Assembly (NCBI GenBank): GCA_964415605.1
Contig: CAYQBA010000014.1
Span: 1 to 45,224, forward strand
Length of the DNA stretch: 45,224 nt
Direction: 5' to 3'
DNA from: UCB3 sp964415605
Lineage (GTDB): Bacteria > Chloroflexota > Anaerolineae > Epilineales > Epilineaceae
Shown: piece by piece, positions 9,701 through 16,851 of the stretch
Layout: each line of letters begins with the position of its first letter
Position numbering within the stretch: position 1 is the stretch's first letter
Position numbers and translations under genes: made by a program
Notes under the pieces: generated by a model
The model's input: the letters and a program-made list of their open reading frames with translations, nothing else
What the model was told of the DNA's origin: nothing
Databases searched by the model: none

Positions 9701-10374
9701 AGCCCGAGCCGACCGCGGATCCGAAGCAGGTGAGCTCGACCCGGCCGTTGCCGCCGGCACGGCGCGTCGGACCCGTGGATGTGGCCGCATCGCGGCGGCA
9801 GCGCCCGTCCCAGCAGGACCCCGGCGGGGCCGGCGGCGCGGTCCATGCCAGCCCCGAGGGCTCCGTGACGATCCGCAACTCGATCATTGGCCCCAGCATC
9901 GACGTCGGCAGCTGCGCCGGCCGGCTGACGTCCGATGGCTATAACCTCGACGCCGGCAACACCTGCGGTCTTGGGGGCAGCGGCGACCGCTCGGGGGTCG
10001 ACCTTCGGCTGTCGGGCCTGGTCGAGGGTGGCGGCACGTGGAGCCACGGCCTCGTCAAGGGCAGCCCCGCCATCGACGGCGGCAACCCGGGCGGGTGCCG
10101 GGGCGTCGACGGCGCCGTGCTCGCCGCGGACCAGCGTGGCCGGCCGCGCCCGGTCGACGGCGACGGCGACGGCAACGCCCGCTGCGACGTCGGCGCGATC
10201 GAGTCGGAGACCGGGGGGTACGTGACCCCGACGCCGACGGCATCCGGCCCGACCCCAACCGGCCCCACGCCGACCGGTCCGACACCGACCGGCCCCACGC
10301 CGACCGCAGGCGCGAGCGCGACCCCTGACGGGCGGCCGCGCGTCTTCATGCCGCTCCTCCTCAACCGCGACTGA
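6763..10374 (+). CDS. Exported duplicated beta-helix protein with choice-of-anchor-like modules
   Basis: ATG 6763 is chosen over an upstream TTG because GGAGAG (6750-6755) lies 7 nt before it; a signal peptide (1-35, ending ALAAG) follows. The 1203-aa protein is built twice from one plan. Each half opens with a Cys-pair segment (VCPSGC near 55, VCASGC near 472) and a GTYRETVTIDKSLTLRG-type rung, then many G-N-x-A beta-helix rungs. Each closes with a module reading SPA(V/I)D, DQRG, RPVDG, (R/K)CD(I/V)GA (about 400-447 and 1101-1148). From memory this matches the region NCBI calls choice-of-anchor Q. A Glu/Pro/Thr-rich insertion (about 965-1025) splits the second helix. The protein ends with a GPTPT repeat and VFMPLLLNRD. 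Likely cell-surface; possible carbohydrate or adhesion role, not shown by active-site residues. Confidence 0.85.
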   Translation: MSTRPLPRRPAPLMAGLVAVAALALTGRGSEALAAGPPSPAAPSADGLDATVTVCPSGCDFTSIQPAVAAAQLGDTVFIGSGTYRETVTIDKSLTLRGVGPKVAIIDGNGQGPVITVRPGVGATISGLSVIGGRAASGAGIYNSGALNLSDCEVSGNATNSPTEGWGGGVFNYGGVMNVTACTIADNRGRLGGAIINAFGTLVLTNSRLTGNTAAKSGGALHNGVDASVRFDTVLLADNKVDAAEINGRGGGIFSAGFTYVSRSTFTGNYAPEFGGAVFQYQDTIILSNSTVSANTADVGGGAIYIAGGSMLVTNGTFVNNRGSFGAIWNNDKVTLRNSLLGNNPGGSCFGEITSIGYNLDSGNSCSFRSSGDLVNVNPRIGPLADNGGLTPTYAIGADSPAVDAGDPLGCTAPDDTLLGTDQRGALRPVDGNGDGVKRCDIGAYEYQPDAPYFTTPTPTPIPVAPGAVTVCASGCQHTSVKAAVAAAPAGGTVFVHAGTYVESVSVDKSLTLQGAGQNVTEIDGNRTAPVLTVAAGTTVTVRNLGLVRGQGVVNAGSLTLHEATVAYNASPTTGGIRNTGTLNVISSVVASNVSLEDNGGGIYSNGGTVTIRGSTIAGNAANGKTGDGFGGAVYARGGSLTVEDSTVGSNEARQGAGIAGNNSQITLRGATISGNRGQFGGGLYTYLGQVNVTGGAILGNTAGLGGGVYAYGPVTLTNARVAQNVVSGQYGYGGGVMSNGAAVTVTGGSISDNEAIQGGAVYAYKPEARVKIDDATLSGNKASYGGAVSLWQGETALSGVTLQANAAFLDGGGVFVQEGKITLRASQLIGNTCDRNGGGLYVAAAGSIDAASTHITGSSIDGSGAGAYVAGQLVFDGGTIADNVTSDATSFGGGVFNEGGRVTLRRAAIVRNTAADGGGIANRGTLQAENVTLSGNRATRGAGLRNAAGASTLANVTIADNVLEVRVVEPTETPEPTDEPEPTADPKQVSSTRPLPPARRVGPVDVAASRRQRPSQQDPGGAGGAVHASPEGSVTIRNSIIGPSIDVGSCAGRLTSDGYNLDAGNTCGLGGSGDRSGVDLRLSGLVEGGGTWSHGLVKGSPAIDGGNPGGCRGVDGAVLAADQRGRPRPVDGDGDGNARCDVGAIESETGGYVTPTPTASGPTPTGPTPTGPTPTGPTPTAGASATPDGRPRVFMPLLLNRD
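10246..10305 (+). repeat. Four 15-bp tandem units encoding GPTPT
   Basis: Four in-frame 15-bp units encode Gly-Pro-Thr-Pro-Thr in the C-terminal linker of the beta-helix protein. Units two and four are identical at DNA level. This is a coding tandem repeat able to expand or contract without frameshift. Confidence 0.85.
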
Positions 10375-10408
10375 GCGTGACGTTCGACTCCTTCACCCGA
10401 ATCGCGCC

Positions 10409-10452
10409 GGCCGCCGGTCAGCGTCGCCTCGTGGCGACCGGATCCGGCGGCC
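10409..10452 (+). terminator. Nested hairpin after the beta-helix gene
   Basis: Outer perfect arms GGCCGCCGG (10409-10417) and CCGGCGGCC (10444-10452) enclose an inner perfect hairpin GTCGCC-TCGT-GGCGAC (10423-10438). It lies 35 bp past the beta-helix stop and ends 15 bp before the next start. No T-tract follows. It plausibly separates two transcripts. Confidence 0.4.
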
Positions 10453-10467
10453 GCGCGCTGCTCCAGC

Positions 10468-13400
10468 ATGGATCGCCACACGATGGATGACTTCGCTCTC
10501 GGGATCGACGGCTTCACCTTCGCCGACCTTTATCAGCCGCGCCGGCTGCGCGACCTGCACGCCGCGTTCTGGCGCCACGCCGACGGCGCCGATCCCGGCC
10601 TCCGGGCGGCGTTCGAGGCATCCGCGACGGCATCGCCGGGCGAGGAGTCCGAGATCCTGATCCGGACCTCCGCCGTGCTCGGGGCGTTCGTGGCGCGCCT
10701 GTTCGCCATCGAGGACGCCGTCGCGGCGGTGGTGGCCGAAACCGAGGCCCTGTCGCCGGTGTATCGCTTGAAGAAGGACTTCCTGCGCCCGCGGGTCTTC
10801 CCGCGCGCCGACAAGCCGGTCGCCCCTGCCGACGCCGCGGCCTTCGCCGAGCTGGACGCCGAGGTCGGGCGCGTTCTGGCCAAGGCTCGGCCGCACGACG
10901 ACCCCGAGGTTCACTTCGCCGGCGCCGTGCTGGCGCTCCTCGACGGCGAGCGGGCGCTGGCCGGGGGCGCACCGTCCGACGACCCGCGCGTGGCAGCCGC
11001 CGTCGTCCTGAGCGCCCATCGCGGCGAAGGCGGCCCGTCCGAGCGCATCGAGGCCTGCCTGGCCGCCATCAGCGACTGGTGCGTCCAGGTCGTCGCCGTT
11101 CCAGGCTGGCATGCGCGCGTCCGCGGCTGGGCGGCGTTCGTGCGAGCCGGCAAGGTCGCGTTCGAGGCGCTCGTGCCGGTGGAGCGGCCGGACCCCGCGC
11201 TGCCCGAGGCCATGGTTGGCCCCGCCGAGCACCTGCGGCGGCGCGACGGCTTCCGGCTGACCGACCCGCGCATGCAGCCCAAGGACTTCCTGCGCGAGGT
11301 GGACTACTGCGTGATCTGCCACCCTCGCCAGAAGGACTCGTGCTCGCGCGGGTTCGTGGCCGCGGACGGAGGCTACGAGCGCAACCCGCTCGGCAACAAG
11401 CTCACCGGCTGCCCGCTCGACGAGCGGATCTCGGAGATGCACGTCCTCCGCAAGCGCGGCGACGCCATCGGGGCGCTGGCCATGATCATGCTCGACAACC
11501 CGATGTGCCCGGGCACGGGTCACCGGATCTGCAACGACTGCATGAAGGGCTGCATCTACCAGAAGCAGGATCCCGTCAACATCCCGCAGACCGAGACCGG
11601 CATCCTCACCGACGTCTTGAAGCTGCCGTACGGCTTCGAGATCTACAGCCTCCTCACGCGCTTCAACCCGCTGAACCGCGTGCGGCCCTACGCCCTGCCC
11701 TACCACGGCCGCGACGTCATGGTGGTCGGGCTCGGGCCGGCGGGCTACACCTTGAGCCATTACCTGGCCAACGACGGCTTCGGCGTCGTCGGCATCGACG
11801 GGCTCAAGCTCGAGCCCGTGGCCGACGCGTTGACCGGGCGTGGGCGGCCGTTCCCGGCGCCGATTCGGGACTTCGAGACACTCAAGACCGCGCTCGACGA
11901 GCGGATCCTCATGGGCTTCGGGGGCGTGTCGGAGTACGGCATCACCGTCCGCTGGGACAAGACGTTCCTCGCCGTGATCTACCTCACGCTTCTCCGGCGG
12001 CAGAACGTGCGCTTCTACGGCGGCGTGCGGTTCGGCGGGACGCTGGACATCGACGATGCGTGGCGGCTGGGCTTCGACCACGTGGCGATCGCGACCGGGG
12101 CCGGCAAGCCGACGGTCATCCCGATGAAGAACAACCTGATCCGCGGCATCCGCAAGGCGAGCGACTTCCTGATGGCGCTCCAGCTCACGGGCGCCTTCAA
12201 GCGGTCGTCGCTGGCCAACCTCCAGGTTCGCCTGCCGGCCGTGGTGATCGGGGGGGGATTGACGGCCGTCGACACGGCCACCGAGCTCCTGGCCTACTAC
12301 CCGGTGCAGGTCGAGAAGGCGCTGGCGCAGTTCGAGGCCAGCTGCCAGGCGCTGGGCGAAGAGGCGGTCTGGAAGATGTGCGACCCCGAGGAGACCGAGA
12401 TCCTGCGCGAGTTCGTGGCCCACGGGCGCGCGGTCCGCGAGGAGCGGGCGGCGGCGGCGCGTGCGGGCCGCGCGCCGGACCTCGTCGGCCTGTGCCGGGC
12501 GTGGGGCGGCGTCACGCTCGCCTACCGCAAGGCCATGACCGACTCGCCGGCGTACCGCAACAACCACGAGGAGATCATCAAGGCGCTCGAGGAGGGCATC
12601 GTCTTCGCGGAGAACCTGTCGCCGACCGAGGCGGTCCGCGACGCGTACGGCGCCGTCGCCGCGCTGCGCTGCATGCGTGGCGACGGCTCGGAGGTCACAC
12701 TGCCGGCGCGCGCGGTGTGCGTGGCGGCCGGCACCAGCCCGAACACGACCTACGAGCGCGAGCACCCGGGGACGTTCGCCCTGGACGACCGCGGGCTCTT
12801 CTTCCGGCCGCACAAGGTGACGGCCGCCACGGACGGGACGTGGCGGCTCGAGCCCGCGGCGCGGGGCGAGGCCGGCGCGTTCTTCCTTTCGTACGCACGC
12901 GACGGCCGCTTCGTCACCTACTATGGCGACAACCACCCCGACTATGCCGGAAACGTCGTCAAGGCGATGGCGTCGGCCAAGGACGGGGCGCCGCATGTGG
13001 CGCGCCTGTTCGCGGACGACATCGCGGCGGCAGAGGCGCGGCCGGACGGGCTCGACAAGTTCCGGCGGTTGACGGATGACCTCGACGAGGGACTCGTGCC
13101 GCGCGTCGTCGAGGTCAAACGCCTGACGCCGACGATCGTCGAGGTCGTCGTGCGTGGGCGCTACGCGGCCGATCGTTTCCAGCCGGGGCAGTTCTACCGG
13201 CTTCAGAACTACGAGACGCTGGCCCCGGTGGTCGGGGGCGTGCGGCTGACGCTCGAGGGCATCGCGCTGACCGGGGCGTGGGTCGACAGGGAGCGAGACC
13301 TCCTGGCGCTCATCGTGCTCGAGATGGGCGTGAGCTCGCGGCTGTGCGCGACGCTCCGGCCGGGCGAGCCGGTGGTCGTGATGGGGCCGACCGGCACCCC

Positions 13401-14073
13401 GAGCGAGACGCCGGCGGGTGAGACGGTGCTGCTGGCGGGCGGGGGGCTAGGCAACGCCGTGCTGTTTTCGATCGGCAAGGCGCTGCGCGCCAATGGCTCG
13501 CGGGTGCTCTACTTCGCGGGCTACCGCCGGCGGGAGGACCTCTTCGAGCAGGCAGCGCTCGAGGAGGCGACCGACCAGGTGGTGTGGGCGGTGGACGCCG
13601 GCGAGGCCATTGCGCCGCGGCGGCCGCAGGACCGGTCGTTCGTCGGGAACATCGTGCAGGCGATGCTGGCCTACGGGCGTGGCGAGCTGGGCGGTGCGCC
13701 GGACATGCCGCTGTCGAGCATCGACCGGATCATCGCGATCGGGTCGGACCGAATGATGGCGGCGGTGTCGGAGGCGCGCCATGGCGTCCTCCAGCCGTTC
13801 CTCAAGCCAGAGCACCAGGCGATCGCGTCGATCAACTCGTCGATGCAGTGCATGATGAAGGAGGTCTGCGGGCAGTGCCTGCAGAAGCACGTCGACCCGG
13901 CCACGGGCGCGGAGGCCGCGCCGGTGTTCTCGTGCTTCAACCAAGACCAAGCGATGGACTGCGTCGACTTCGGCAACCTGCGCGAGCGGCTGAAGATGAA
14001 CACCGTGGCCGAGAAGCTGAGCAGCCGGTATCTCGATCGGTTGTTGGACGAAGGCGGGATCGCGCGGGTGTGA
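10468..14073 (+). CDS. Large multidomain FAD/NAD(P)/Fe-S oxidoreductase (GltD-like plus FNR/PyrK-like)
   Basis: This 1201-aa cytosolic enzyme looks like a fusion of electron-transfer modules. After ~270 residues without a recognised motif, a Cys set C281-x2-C284, C292, C315 appears. A second set follows at C347, C355, C358, C362 (ICNDCMKGC), as in Fe-S dihydropyrimidine dehydrogenase/GltD-type proteins. A first dinucleotide fold starts near 417 (VVGLGPAGYTLS) and a second near 592 (VIGGGLTAVDTATELL). From 879 there is an FNR-type beta-barrel (RFQPGQFYRL), then an NAD(P) site (LLAGGGLGNAVLF, near 987). Finally a PyrK-like 2Fe-2S set is seen: C1128-x5-C1134-x2-C1137, C1156. ATG 10483 is an alternative start. 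It could pass NAD(P)H electrons to or from an unknown partner; substrate not deducible. No neighbour shares the strand closely. Confidence 0.85.
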   Translation: MDRHTMDDFALGIDGFTFADLYQPRRLRDLHAAFWRHADGADPGLRAAFEASATASPGEESEILIRTSAVLGAFVARLFAIEDAVAAVVAETEALSPVYRLKKDFLRPRVFPRADKPVAPADAAAFAELDAEVGRVLAKARPHDDPEVHFAGAVLALLDGERALAGGAPSDDPRVAAAVVLSAHRGEGGPSERIEACLAAISDWCVQVVAVPGWHARVRGWAAFVRAGKVAFEALVPVERPDPALPEAMVGPAEHLRRRDGFRLTDPRMQPKDFLREVDYCVICHPRQKDSCSRGFVAADGGYERNPLGNKLTGCPLDERISEMHVLRKRGDAIGALAMIMLDNPMCPGTGHRICNDCMKGCIYQKQDPVNIPQTETGILTDVLKLPYGFEIYSLLTRFNPLNRVRPYALPYHGRDVMVVGLGPAGYTLSHYLANDGFGVVGIDGLKLEPVADALTGRGRPFPAPIRDFETLKTALDERILMGFGGVSEYGITVRWDKTFLAVIYLTLLRRQNVRFYGGVRFGGTLDIDDAWRLGFDHVAIATGAGKPTVIPMKNNLIRGIRKASDFLMALQLTGAFKRSSLANLQVRLPAVVIGGGLTAVDTATELLAYYPVQVEKALAQFEASCQALGEEAVWKMCDPEETEILREFVAHGRAVREERAAAARAGRAPDLVGLCRAWGGVTLAYRKAMTDSPAYRNNHEEIIKALEEGIVFAENLSPTEAVRDAYGAVAALRCMRGDGSEVTLPARAVCVAAGTSPNTTYEREHPGTFALDDRGLFFRPHKVTAATDGTWRLEPAARGEAGAFFLSYARDGRFVTYYGDNHPDYAGNVVKAMASAKDGAPHVARLFADDIAAAEARPDGLDKFRRLTDDLDEGLVPRVVEVKRLTPTIVEVVVRGRYAADRFQPGQFYRLQNYETLAPVVGGVRLTLEGIALTGAWVDRERDLLALIVLEMGVSSRLCATLRPGEPVVVMGPTGTPSETPAGETVLLAGGGLGNAVLFSIGKALRANGSRVLYFAGYRRREDLFEQAALEEATDQVVWAVDAGEAIAPRRPQDRSFVGNIVQAMLAYGRGELGGAPDMPLSSIDRIIAIGSDRMMAAVSEARHGVLQPFLKPEHQAIASINSSMQCMMKEVCGQCLQKHVDPATGAEAAPVFSCFNQDQAMDCVDFGNLRERLKMNTVAEKLSSRYLDRLLDEGGIARV

Positions 14074-14110
14074 GCGCGGTGTCTGCATGCGCGAACGTCC
14101 TCCGCGGCGG

Positions 14111-14130
14111 GCCGGTGTTGATCACCCGGC
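14111..14130. terminator. Weak hairpin between convergent genes
   Basis: Arms GCCGGTG and CACCCGGC pair with one bulged C around a TTGAT loop, between the oxidoreductase stop (14073) and the lipoprotein stop (14164). It could act in both directions but is imperfect and lacks T-tracts. Confidence 0.2.
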
Positions 14131-14163
14131 TGGCTCAGCGGCCGATGCCAGTCTGCCCAACCG

Positions 14164-15174
14164 CTACTCCGGCACGATCGAGATCGACCTCACCATCGCA
14201 TCGAGCCTGTCGATGGACGGCGTGAAATCCGCCCCGTCCAGCGCTTCGAGGTCGGCGATGACGCCCGCGAGGTACGCGTCGTGGTCGCGCTCGGCCGTTT
14301 CGATGGCGGTGCCCGCGGCGCCCGCGTCTTCCGGCAAGCCGGCGGCCGCGAGCGGGAGGACCACCGACACGTAGTACGCTCCGTCGCTGGTGAGACCTTG
14401 GAACGTGTAGAACACGTCCGCGTTGGTCACGGGCTCAACACCGAGCTCGTGCTGCGCGAGGTAGCGGACACCAGTGCCACTCACAAACTCCAGGACGGCG
14501 GCCCTGGCATGGAAGAGCTCGGCCGCCGGGCCGTAGGGCAGGAACGGCAAGGGGTTCGCGGCATCGGCGGCACCCGGGATGGCGGCGGGCCGGCCAGCGA
14601 GCAGCTCCCGGAGCGCGGCGATCCGGCGGCCTGCTTCGGGGCTGACGGCCTCGTAGGCATCCACGCCATAAACCTCGATGACCGGCGCATGCCGCCGGCT
14701 GCGGACGGCGAAGCCGTCGAGCGTAAAGCGGATGTGCCGCGGCGCGGGCTCGCCGGGCTCGCCGCGCGGCGTGCGGGGCTCAATGGTCTCGGCGCGCACG
14801 GATGCGACGATGGCGGGGTCGTAGCGCAGCGACACGGGGTCGAGGGACGCGACCAGCCCATCGGTGAGCGCCGGCGGGGTGGGATCACTCGAGACGGGCG
14901 CCGGGGTCAAGACCGTCGGCGTCGATGGACTCGCCATCGAGGGTGCCGCGGTGCCGGTCGCCCCTGCCAGACCCGCCGACTCGGCTGGCACCGTCGGGCT
15001 CGCTGCACGCGCGGGTTGCGGAACCTGGCCCGGTCGATCCATGCCCTCGGGCACCTCGCAGCCCGTGATGGCGAGCACCAAGGTGATGGCCATGCCCGCG
15101 ACGGCGCCGCGAAGGCGGCGCTCGCGGTCTAACAAGTGGCCGGGCTGAGGAAGGGCGCTGTTGGACTGCGTCAT
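14164..15174 (-). CDS. Conserved lipoprotein of unknown function
   Basis: ATG 15174 is supported by GGAGG (15185-15181) six bases upstream; longer starts are rejected. An N-terminal hydrophobic helix ends in a lipobox ITGC with C39 as the lipidated residue, so the protein should be membrane-anchored and outward-facing. Residues 40-105 are a Pro/Ser/Thr/Ala linker. The remaining ~230 residues form a globular domain containing LPYGPAAELFHARAAVLEF, FYTFQGLTSDGAYYVSV and a C-terminal helix FTPSIDRLDAMVRSI. I have seen similar 'FQGLTSDG..YY' lipoproteins in Chloroflexota but know no function for them. It is separated from rlmH by 141 bp with its own candidate promoter. Confidence 0.82.
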   Translation of the reverse strand: MTQSNSALPQPGHLLDRERRLRGAVAGMAITLVLAITGCEVPEGMDRPGQVPQPARAASPTVPAESAGLAGATGTAAPSMASPSTPTVLTPAPVSSDPTPPALTDGLVASLDPVSLRYDPAIVASVRAETIEPRTPRGEPGEPAPRHIRFTLDGFAVRSRRHAPVIEVYGVDAYEAVSPEAGRRIAALRELLAGRPAAIPGAADAANPLPFLPYGPAAELFHARAAVLEFVSGTGVRYLAQHELGVEPVTNADVFYTFQGLTSDGAYYVSVVLPLAAAGLPEDAGAAGTAIETAERDHDAYLAGVIADLEALDGADFTPSIDRLDAMVRSISIVPE

Positions 15175-15196
15175 GGATGACCTCCGTTCGGCCGTT

Positions 15197-15205
15197 ATTC
15201 TACCA
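15197..15205 (-). promoter_or_regulatory. Extended -10 promoter for the lipoprotein gene
   Basis: On the minus strand TGG-TAGAAT is an extended -10 element. A weak -35 (GTCACG, 15225-15220) lies 17 bp upstream. Predicted transcription begins about 15 bases before the start codon, just ahead of the GGAGG ribosome site. Confidence 0.35.
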
Positions 15206-15315
15206 TTAATTCGATCGCCCGTGACCATCCAATGCCACGCCGTTCCAGATGCTCTCCCATGCGATCGCCGCCCTGCCGGCGGTCGGTCGATCCACACAGT
15301 CGCCGGCCCACACCG

Positions 15316-15783
15316 TCACCGATGGTACGGGTGGTTTTGGAGCATCGACCAGGCCCGATAGATCTGCTCGGCCACGATCACCCGGACCACGGCGTGGGGG
15401 AACGTGAGCCGTGAGAGCGACCATCGGTCGTCGGCATGCTCCACGCACGCTGGCGGCAGGCCATCCGGCCCGCCGACGAGCAGGCAGACATCGCGACCAT
15501 CGCCGAGCCAGGCGGCGAGGTGACCGGCGAGGTCGTCGGTGGACCACGCCGTTCCCGAGCGGTCCAGCGCCACGACCCGCGCGCCGGCCGGCACCGCGGC
15601 CATCAGGCGCCGGCCCTCCTCGGCCACCAGCCGCGCCACGTCCGCCCCTTTGGCTCGTCGACCGGCGGGGACCTCCACCAGGCTGAGCGCGAGCTCGCGC
15701 GGCAGGCGACCGGCGTACATCGCCCAGCCCTCCGCCACCCAGCCTGGCATGCGCTCGCCGACGGCGACTACGTGGACGTGCAT
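15316..15783 (-). CDS. rlmH: 23S rRNA pseudouridine-1915 N3-methyltransferase RlmH
   Basis: RlmH is a small SPOUT-family methyltransferase that methylates pseudouridine 1915 of 23S rRNA in the assembled ribosome, using S-adenosylmethionine. The 155-aa length is the family norm. The protein opens HVHVVAVGE, has VALDRSGTAWSTDDLA in mid-sequence, and carries the trefoil-knot SAM site LLVGGPDGL. It ends SRLTFPHAVVRVIVAEQIYRAWSMLQNHPYHR in the typical way, with the C-terminal Tyr-His-Arg. ATG 15783 starts directly at the conserved first strand. It lies 93 bp after the glycosyltransferase on the same strand and may be cotranscribed. Confidence 0.95.
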   Translation of the reverse strand: MHVHVVAVGERMPGWVAEGWAMYAGRLPRELALSLVEVPAGRRAKGADVARLVAEEGRRLMAAVPAGARVVALDRSGTAWSTDDLAGHLAAWLGDGRDVCLLVGGPDGLPPACVEHADDRWSLSRLTFPHAVVRVIVAEQIYRAWSMLQNHPYHR

Positions 15784-15876
15784 GGGGCGTGCAGCCGGGC
15801 GATCATGATTTGAGCGTTTGGATGATCACGGCACAGTGGCGCGGGCCAGACAGCTGCAAGACATCCCGCGCACCGA

Positions 15877-16851
15877 TCACTCGCGTCCCACCGGGCCGTC
15901 ATGGCGGGCATCCCACCGCGCGCGGACGATGTACAGCGGCCGTCCCTTGACCTCCTGGTAGATTCGGCCGACGTAAGCCCCGATGATCCCGAGCGTGATG
16001 AGCTGCACGCCCCCCAGGAACAGGATCACCACCATCAGCGACGGGTAGCCGGCGACCGGGTTGCCATACATCAGCGTGATCACGATGCGCACCACGCCGT
16101 AGACGAACGCGAGGGACGCCACCGCCAGGCCGAGCCACGTCGCGATCTGCAGCGGGGCCGAGCTGAACGACGTGATGCCCTCGATGGCCAGTCGGATGAG
16201 GCGCCAGTAGCTCCACTTCGTCGTGCCGGCCGCCCGCGGATCGCGGTGGTAGCCCAGGCTGTACTGCCGAAAGCCGACCCAGGCGAAGAGGCCCTTCATG
16301 AACCGGTTGCGCTCGCGCGCCTCGCGCAGCGCGTCGATCGCCGGGCGCGCCATCAGCCGGAAGTCGCCGGTGTCGGGCGGCATCGGCACATCCGAGAGGC
16401 GCTCCATCAGCCGGTAAAAGCCGCCGGCGGTCGTCTTCTTGAGCCACGTCTCCCCGGCTCGCTCGATCCGCGTGGCGTACACGACGTCGTACCCCTCGCG
16501 CCACTTCGCGACCATCTCGGGGATCAGCTCGGGCGGGTCCTGCAGGTCGGCGTCGATCGGCACCACGGCGTCGCCGACGGCCGCGTCGAGGCCGGCCGTC
16601 AGCGCGATCTCCTTGCCGAAGTTGCGCGACAGCTCGATCACCTTGACCCTTGGATCGCGCCGGTGCAGCGCGATGAGCCGATCGAGCGTGTCGTCACGGC
16701 TGCCGTCGTCGACGCACACGATCTCCCACGGCTCGCCGATGCCGTCGAGGACGGCGCGCGTGCGGTCATAGAACGCGCCGACGTTCTCCGACTCGTTGTG
16801 CATCGGCACGACCACCGAGATGCGGCAGCGGCCGCCGGTCGGCTCCGTCAC
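15877..16851 (-). CDS. Family 2 glycosyltransferase, DPM1/GtrB-like, membrane-anchored
   Basis: The protein most resembles polyprenyl-phosphate sugar transferases (DPM1-like group of GT2), which move a sugar from a nucleotide donor to undecaprenyl phosphate on the cytoplasmic face. The GT-A domain runs from about 10 to 230, with VVPMHNESENV, CVDDGSRDDT and a metal-binding DxD in VPIDADLQDP. Two C-terminal transmembrane helices (about 235-257 and 272-295) are typical of GtrB-like enzymes. GTG 16851 overlaps the TGA of the phosphofructokinase gene as GTGA, so the two are translationally coupled. The sugar cannot be told from sequence. Length (324 aa) is normal. Confidence 0.9.
   Translation of the reverse strand: MTEPTGGRCRISVVVPMHNESENVGAFYDRTRAVLDGIGEPWEIVCVDDGSRDDTLDRLIALHRRDPRVKVIELSRNFGKEIALTAGLDAAVGDAVVPIDADLQDPPELIPEMVAKWREGYDVVYATRIERAGETWLKKTTAGGFYRLMERLSDVPMPPDTGDFRLMARPAIDALREARERNRFMKGLFAWVGFRQYSLGYHRDPRAAGTTKWSYWRLIRLAIEGITSFSSAPLQIATWLGLAVASLAFVYGVVRIVITLMYGNPVAGYPSLMVVILFLGGVQLITLGIIGAYVGRIYQEVKGRPLYIVRARWDARHDGPVGRE

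Noticed and set aside
10246..10305. CRISPR-like or non-coding tandem array
   Set aside because: The 15-bp units are in frame, encode GPTPT in a linker, and have no spacers.
10393..12996. 867-codon open frame on the minus strand
   Set aside because: Shadow of the oxidoreductase gene. Composition typical of an antisense frame.
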